Below, one piece after another: positions 62,004 through 64,000 of a DNA stretch of 64,000 nucleotides (its first letter is position 1; every line of letters starts with the position of its first letter). The notes under the pieces were generated by a model. That model did no database searches, had not been told where the DNA came from, and was given only the letters and a program-made list of their open reading frames with translations. Position numbers and translations under genes: made by a program. This DNA comes from Bradyrhizobium sp. JYMT SZCCT0428 (lineage in GTDB: Bacteria > Pseudomonadota > Alphaproteobacteria > Rhizobiales > Xanthobacteraceae), in NCBI RefSeq assembly GCF_018131075.1, contig NZ_JAFCLS010000001.1, forward strand, positions 248,001-312,000, given 5' to 3'.

Positions 62004-63355
62004 GCGGCGGCACCTGCTCGCACGTCAATGTTGGCCTCCCAATCGGCCAAGCACTCCCGGTGTAATTTGGCCGATGTCGCTCCCCGGGTTACTTCAACGA
62101 GATCGCCAGATTCCCCGCATGAGCAGCACTCCTGAGAAAGGGCGCCGCTGGCGCAAACGTGCGCTACCAGCGCTACCTCCGCTACCGGTTTGTTTTGATT
62201 AATCAATTCAGTAGCGGTGGTAGCGCCGGTAGCGCTTAAGTCCGGCAGGTATCGGTTCCAGGCATCGGCGAAGGTCTCGGCCTGATATCCTTTCTTGTTG
62301 GTGCCCTCGATTTTGACGTCGCAAGACTTGATGCCGTAGCCCTTGAGGCGCTTTGCCAGCCCGCGATCGTCCAGGGGGCGGCCAAAGATGATCCGCCATG
62401 GCGATTCAGGGCGGTCATGCAATCGCTGCAATAATGTTTCGGTCCAGAGTCTCACGTCCGTGCCGAACGCATCACGAATGTGCTCCAGAAGTTCAACCCC
62501 AGGCGATGTGGCCTCCGCTTTCCCGCCCTGTACAAAATAGGATGCGGCTTTCCGTGCTAATTCTGGCCAATTGCCGCCTGCGGCGTCGGCGATTAGCAGC
62601 AAAGGTTCCCAGCACTCAGCGGCCCGGTCCGTCACACCCGGTGGCATCTGCGCTGTTTCCCTGCTCAAGTCAGGTAGTGATGACGTCCACAACGCGATCT
62701 TATCGAAGATGCCGGTAGCGATCGGCTGCACCATTCGTGTCCGAAACTGCTCCACCACTTCATCCGGCGCCCTCCTACGCATCCGGATTATGATGGCGCG
62801 CGAGGCCAACGTGTCCGGCAGATCCTTGAGTCCAGCCAACGCGACGGGGGCAAACGAATCCAGCTCCTCGACTTCAATCCGTTTACCAATGGTGATGCAG
62901 CGGTAGGCCTTTGCACCGCGCTTATAGCCAGAGTTCAAAATCGATCGGACGTCGAGGTTACCCTCTTCGCGTTTACTGTTGCCGAACAGTGCGTCGATCT
63001 CGTCAAACAAGATCGTGTGACCGCCTTCCGCCACCTTCCTCACCAATGCAGCGGGTGACAAATTGAAACTGAGCAGAGACCCGGGTGTCAGGATTTCCGT
63101 CACTTCGAGGGCGCGAGTCTTTCCGCTCTCTTTCTCCTCCGACATAAAGGCAATCCGCGGCGTCGTGTGCCAGTGCTGCATGCAATGCGAATGTGCAATC
63201 CAAAGCGCGTGAGCGGTTTGGGCATGTTCGGTCGGGTAGCGGACGTAACGTCCCAAGAACCCGAACACCTGCCGGAGTACGCGGTCACCGGTGGCGGCGT
63301 CGTGATCCGCAGCGAAGCGATCAAGTTCTGCGTTAGTCAGCGTTTCCGGATTCAT
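62000..63355 (-). CDS. DUF3631 helicase/primase-like ATPase with C-terminal zinc-finger region
   Basis: 451 aa from ATG 63355 with GGAGGT upstream. DUF3631: the Walker A-like SEEKESGKTRALEVTEIL and Walker B-like TILFDEIDALFGNSKREEGN, plus a sensor region LASRAIIIRMRRRAPDEV. Such proteins act in phage replication as helicase or helicase-loader partners. The C-terminus has Cys pairs in ASGALSQECCSCGESGDLV and HRECLADWEA, a possible zinc ribbon. No primase domain was recognised in this window. Confidence 0.82.
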   Translation of the reverse strand: MNPETLTNAELDRFAADHDAATGDRVLRQVFGFLGRYVRYPTEHAQTAHALWIAHSHCMQHWHTTPRIAFMSEEKESGKTRALEVTEILTPGSLLSFNLSPAALVRKVAEGGHTILFDEIDALFGNSKREEGNLDVRSILNSGYKRGAKAYRCITIGKRIEVEELDSFAPVALAGLKDLPDTLASRAIIIRMRRRAPDEVVEQFRTRMVQPIATGIFDKIALWTSSLPDLSRETAQMPPGVTDRAAECWEPLLLIADAAGGNWPELARKAASYFVQGGKAEATSPGVELLEHIRDAFGTDVRLWTETLLQRLHDRPESPWRIIFGRPLDDRGLAKRLKGYGIKSCDVKIEGTNKKGYQAETFADAWNRYLPDLSATGATTATELINQNKPVAEVALVAHVCASGALSQECCSCGESGDLVEVTRGATSAKLHRECLADWEANIDVRAGAAA

Positions 63356-63576
63356 TGACCGACCTCCATCGTATCGGCGACGGTGTCCAGACATCCAGGT
63401 GCGACATACGCAGCCCATTCGACTGCGTCGCTCGAACTAATCCGGTCGGTCTTCAACGCCATACCGATCTCGACCAGCTCTTCCGCGATAAGGCGCACTC
63501 GGCTGATCGCTACTCGAATTCTTTGCAACGTGAATTCCCGATCTTCATCGCGTTGTGTGGCGATAGCGCTGGTCAT
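63352..63576 (-). CDS. Small phage protein, helical
   Basis: 74 aa from ATG 63576, overlapping the next stop by ATGA. It is mainly helical: REFTLQRIRVAISRVRLIAE, then ELVEIGMALKTDRISSSDAV. It is packed between the helicase-like gene and another small gene. Probably a replication or regulation accessory. No family recognised. Confidence 0.6.
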   Translation of the reverse strand: MTSAIATQRDEDREFTLQRIRVAISRVRLIAEELVEIGMALKTDRISSSDAVEWAAYVAPGCLDTVADTMEVGQ

Positions 63577-63794
63577 GCAGAGAACCTCGCGCCGCTGAAG
63601 TCGCTGATGGCAATGCCGGCGATATGGGCCTGGGCAGGATCCTGAAAGCGGCAGGTCGAAAGCCACCGTGAATGACCGGCCGAATAGCGAATGGCCAAAC
63701 TGCTCGTACCATCTGAAGGATCGCGAACTTCGACGATATCGACGACGGCACCAATTGCGCGCGAGACGGCTTGAATTGCTGTGGCCTCACTCAT
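63573..63794 (-). CDS. Small phage protein
   Basis: 73 aa from ATG 63794. Sample: MSEATAIQAVSRAIGAVVDI, then RDPSDGTSSLAIRYSAGHSR, with a short globular fold likely. It overlaps its neighbours by 4 nt (63573-63576) and 8 nt (63787-63794), so these small genes form one unit. No family recognised. Confidence 0.6.
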   Translation of the reverse strand: MSEATAIQAVSRAIGAVVDIVEVRDPSDGTSSLAIRYSAGHSRWLSTCRFQDPAQAHIAGIAISDFSGARFSA

Positions 63795-64000
63795 CGGACA
63801 CATCCAGTGCGCCGACTAGGCGCTTGATGATTTCGCGTTCACTCGCTTCCGCGATCTTCATGATCTCGAATTGGTGCCGTGGTAGGTGCCGCTCGATTAC
63901 TCTCTCGACAAGCCGACGAAGCTCTCCCGGCGGAATAGCATCAAGCTCGACGTACACGTCGCCGAAGCCCTTGGACCGTGAGTCCGAAGTCTTGGTTGGC
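63787..64000 (-). CDS. Phage protein, 5' end cut by window
   Basis: The frame reads TSDSRSKGFGDVYVELDAIP, then PGELRRLVERVIERHLPRHQ, then FEIMKIAEASEREIIKRLVG and ends in DVSDE at 63787. It is open to the right edge, so the N-terminus is missing. The YVELDAIPPGELRRLV pattern is typical of C-terminal parts of phage hypothetical proteins. Its stop overlaps the next start by 8 nt, again showing tight packing. No function is claimed. Confidence 0.6.
   Translation of the reverse strand, partial: PTKTSDSRSKGFGDVYVELDAIPPGELRRLVERVIERHLPRHQFEIMKIAEASEREIIKRLVGALDVSDE

Noticed and set aside
53367..64000. Prophage attachment sites and integrase
   Set aside because: No integrase gene is in the window, and no convincing direct repeats flank the block; the right boundary is outside.

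Overview
The window looks like a chromosomal segment of a GC-rich alphaproteobacterium, most likely of the Bradyrhizobium/Rhodopseudomonas group. The grounds are strong GC3 bias, FNR/FixK-type boxes (TTGAT-N4-ATCAA), a FixJ-like response regulator next to a Crp/Fnr regulator, polyhydroxyalkanoate-type genes, IalB, Bug/TctC and sugar ABC genes, and Omp25/31-like porin. This is family-level recognition only; no database search was possible.

Region 1 (1-36 kb) is an apparent low-oxygen/stress island. Ten near-perfect FixK/FNR boxes lie within 31.6 kb and nearly all head operons: DUF3300-DUF2950; a small protein with ppk2; Orn/Lys/Arg decarboxylase with an AspT-type antiporter; YoaK with a SulP transporter; a tandem alpha/beta hydrolase with hydrolase, phasin and K+ channel; a divergent hydrolase pair; a CoA-transferase with MaoC; a DUF3141 PHA-synthase-like protein with pta, ackA and fabI; an AI-2E permease divergent from a GNAT; DUF1269; and a 61-aa protein. 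A cysteine-free FixK-like regulator (18022-18705), a FixJ-like regulator and a single-domain receiver sit in the middle. The gene content suggests survival metabolism under oxygen limitation: substrate-level ATP from acyl-CoA, fatty-acid/PHA turnover, polyphosphate use and decarboxylation-driven proton consumption.

Region 2 (35-50.4 kb) is ordinary accessory metabolism: aspartate dehydrogenase, a truncated TpsB-type outer-membrane transporter, an orphan LuxR regulator, a DsbA-like protein, a Bug/TctC binding protein, PilZ, a fragment of an MFS transporter, a flavin-dependent monooxygenase/ACAD-like enzyme with a VOC protein, an LTXXQ-motif protein, and a complete carbohydrate ABC operon ending in a D-2-hydroxyacid dehydrogenase.

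Region 3 (50.6-53.4 kb) is a patchwork: a minimal ATP-dependent DNA ligase, an orphan HigA-like antitoxin, a porin, and two copies (one decayed) of a ligase-end plus 130-aa-protein module.

Region 4 (53.4-64 kb, all on the minus strand and running off the right edge) is prophage or phage-satellite DNA. It has a DUF3631 helicase/primase-type ATPase, small phage genes, HNH, TerS, TerL, a ClpP-like protease, an XRE repressor, a protein with an SSB-like acidic tip, a PD-(D/E)XK nuclease, a PolB-type exonuclease and an HEXXH protein. Portal and capsid genes are absent from the place where they would be expected. No rRNA, tRNA, CRISPR array or intact insertion sequence was seen.
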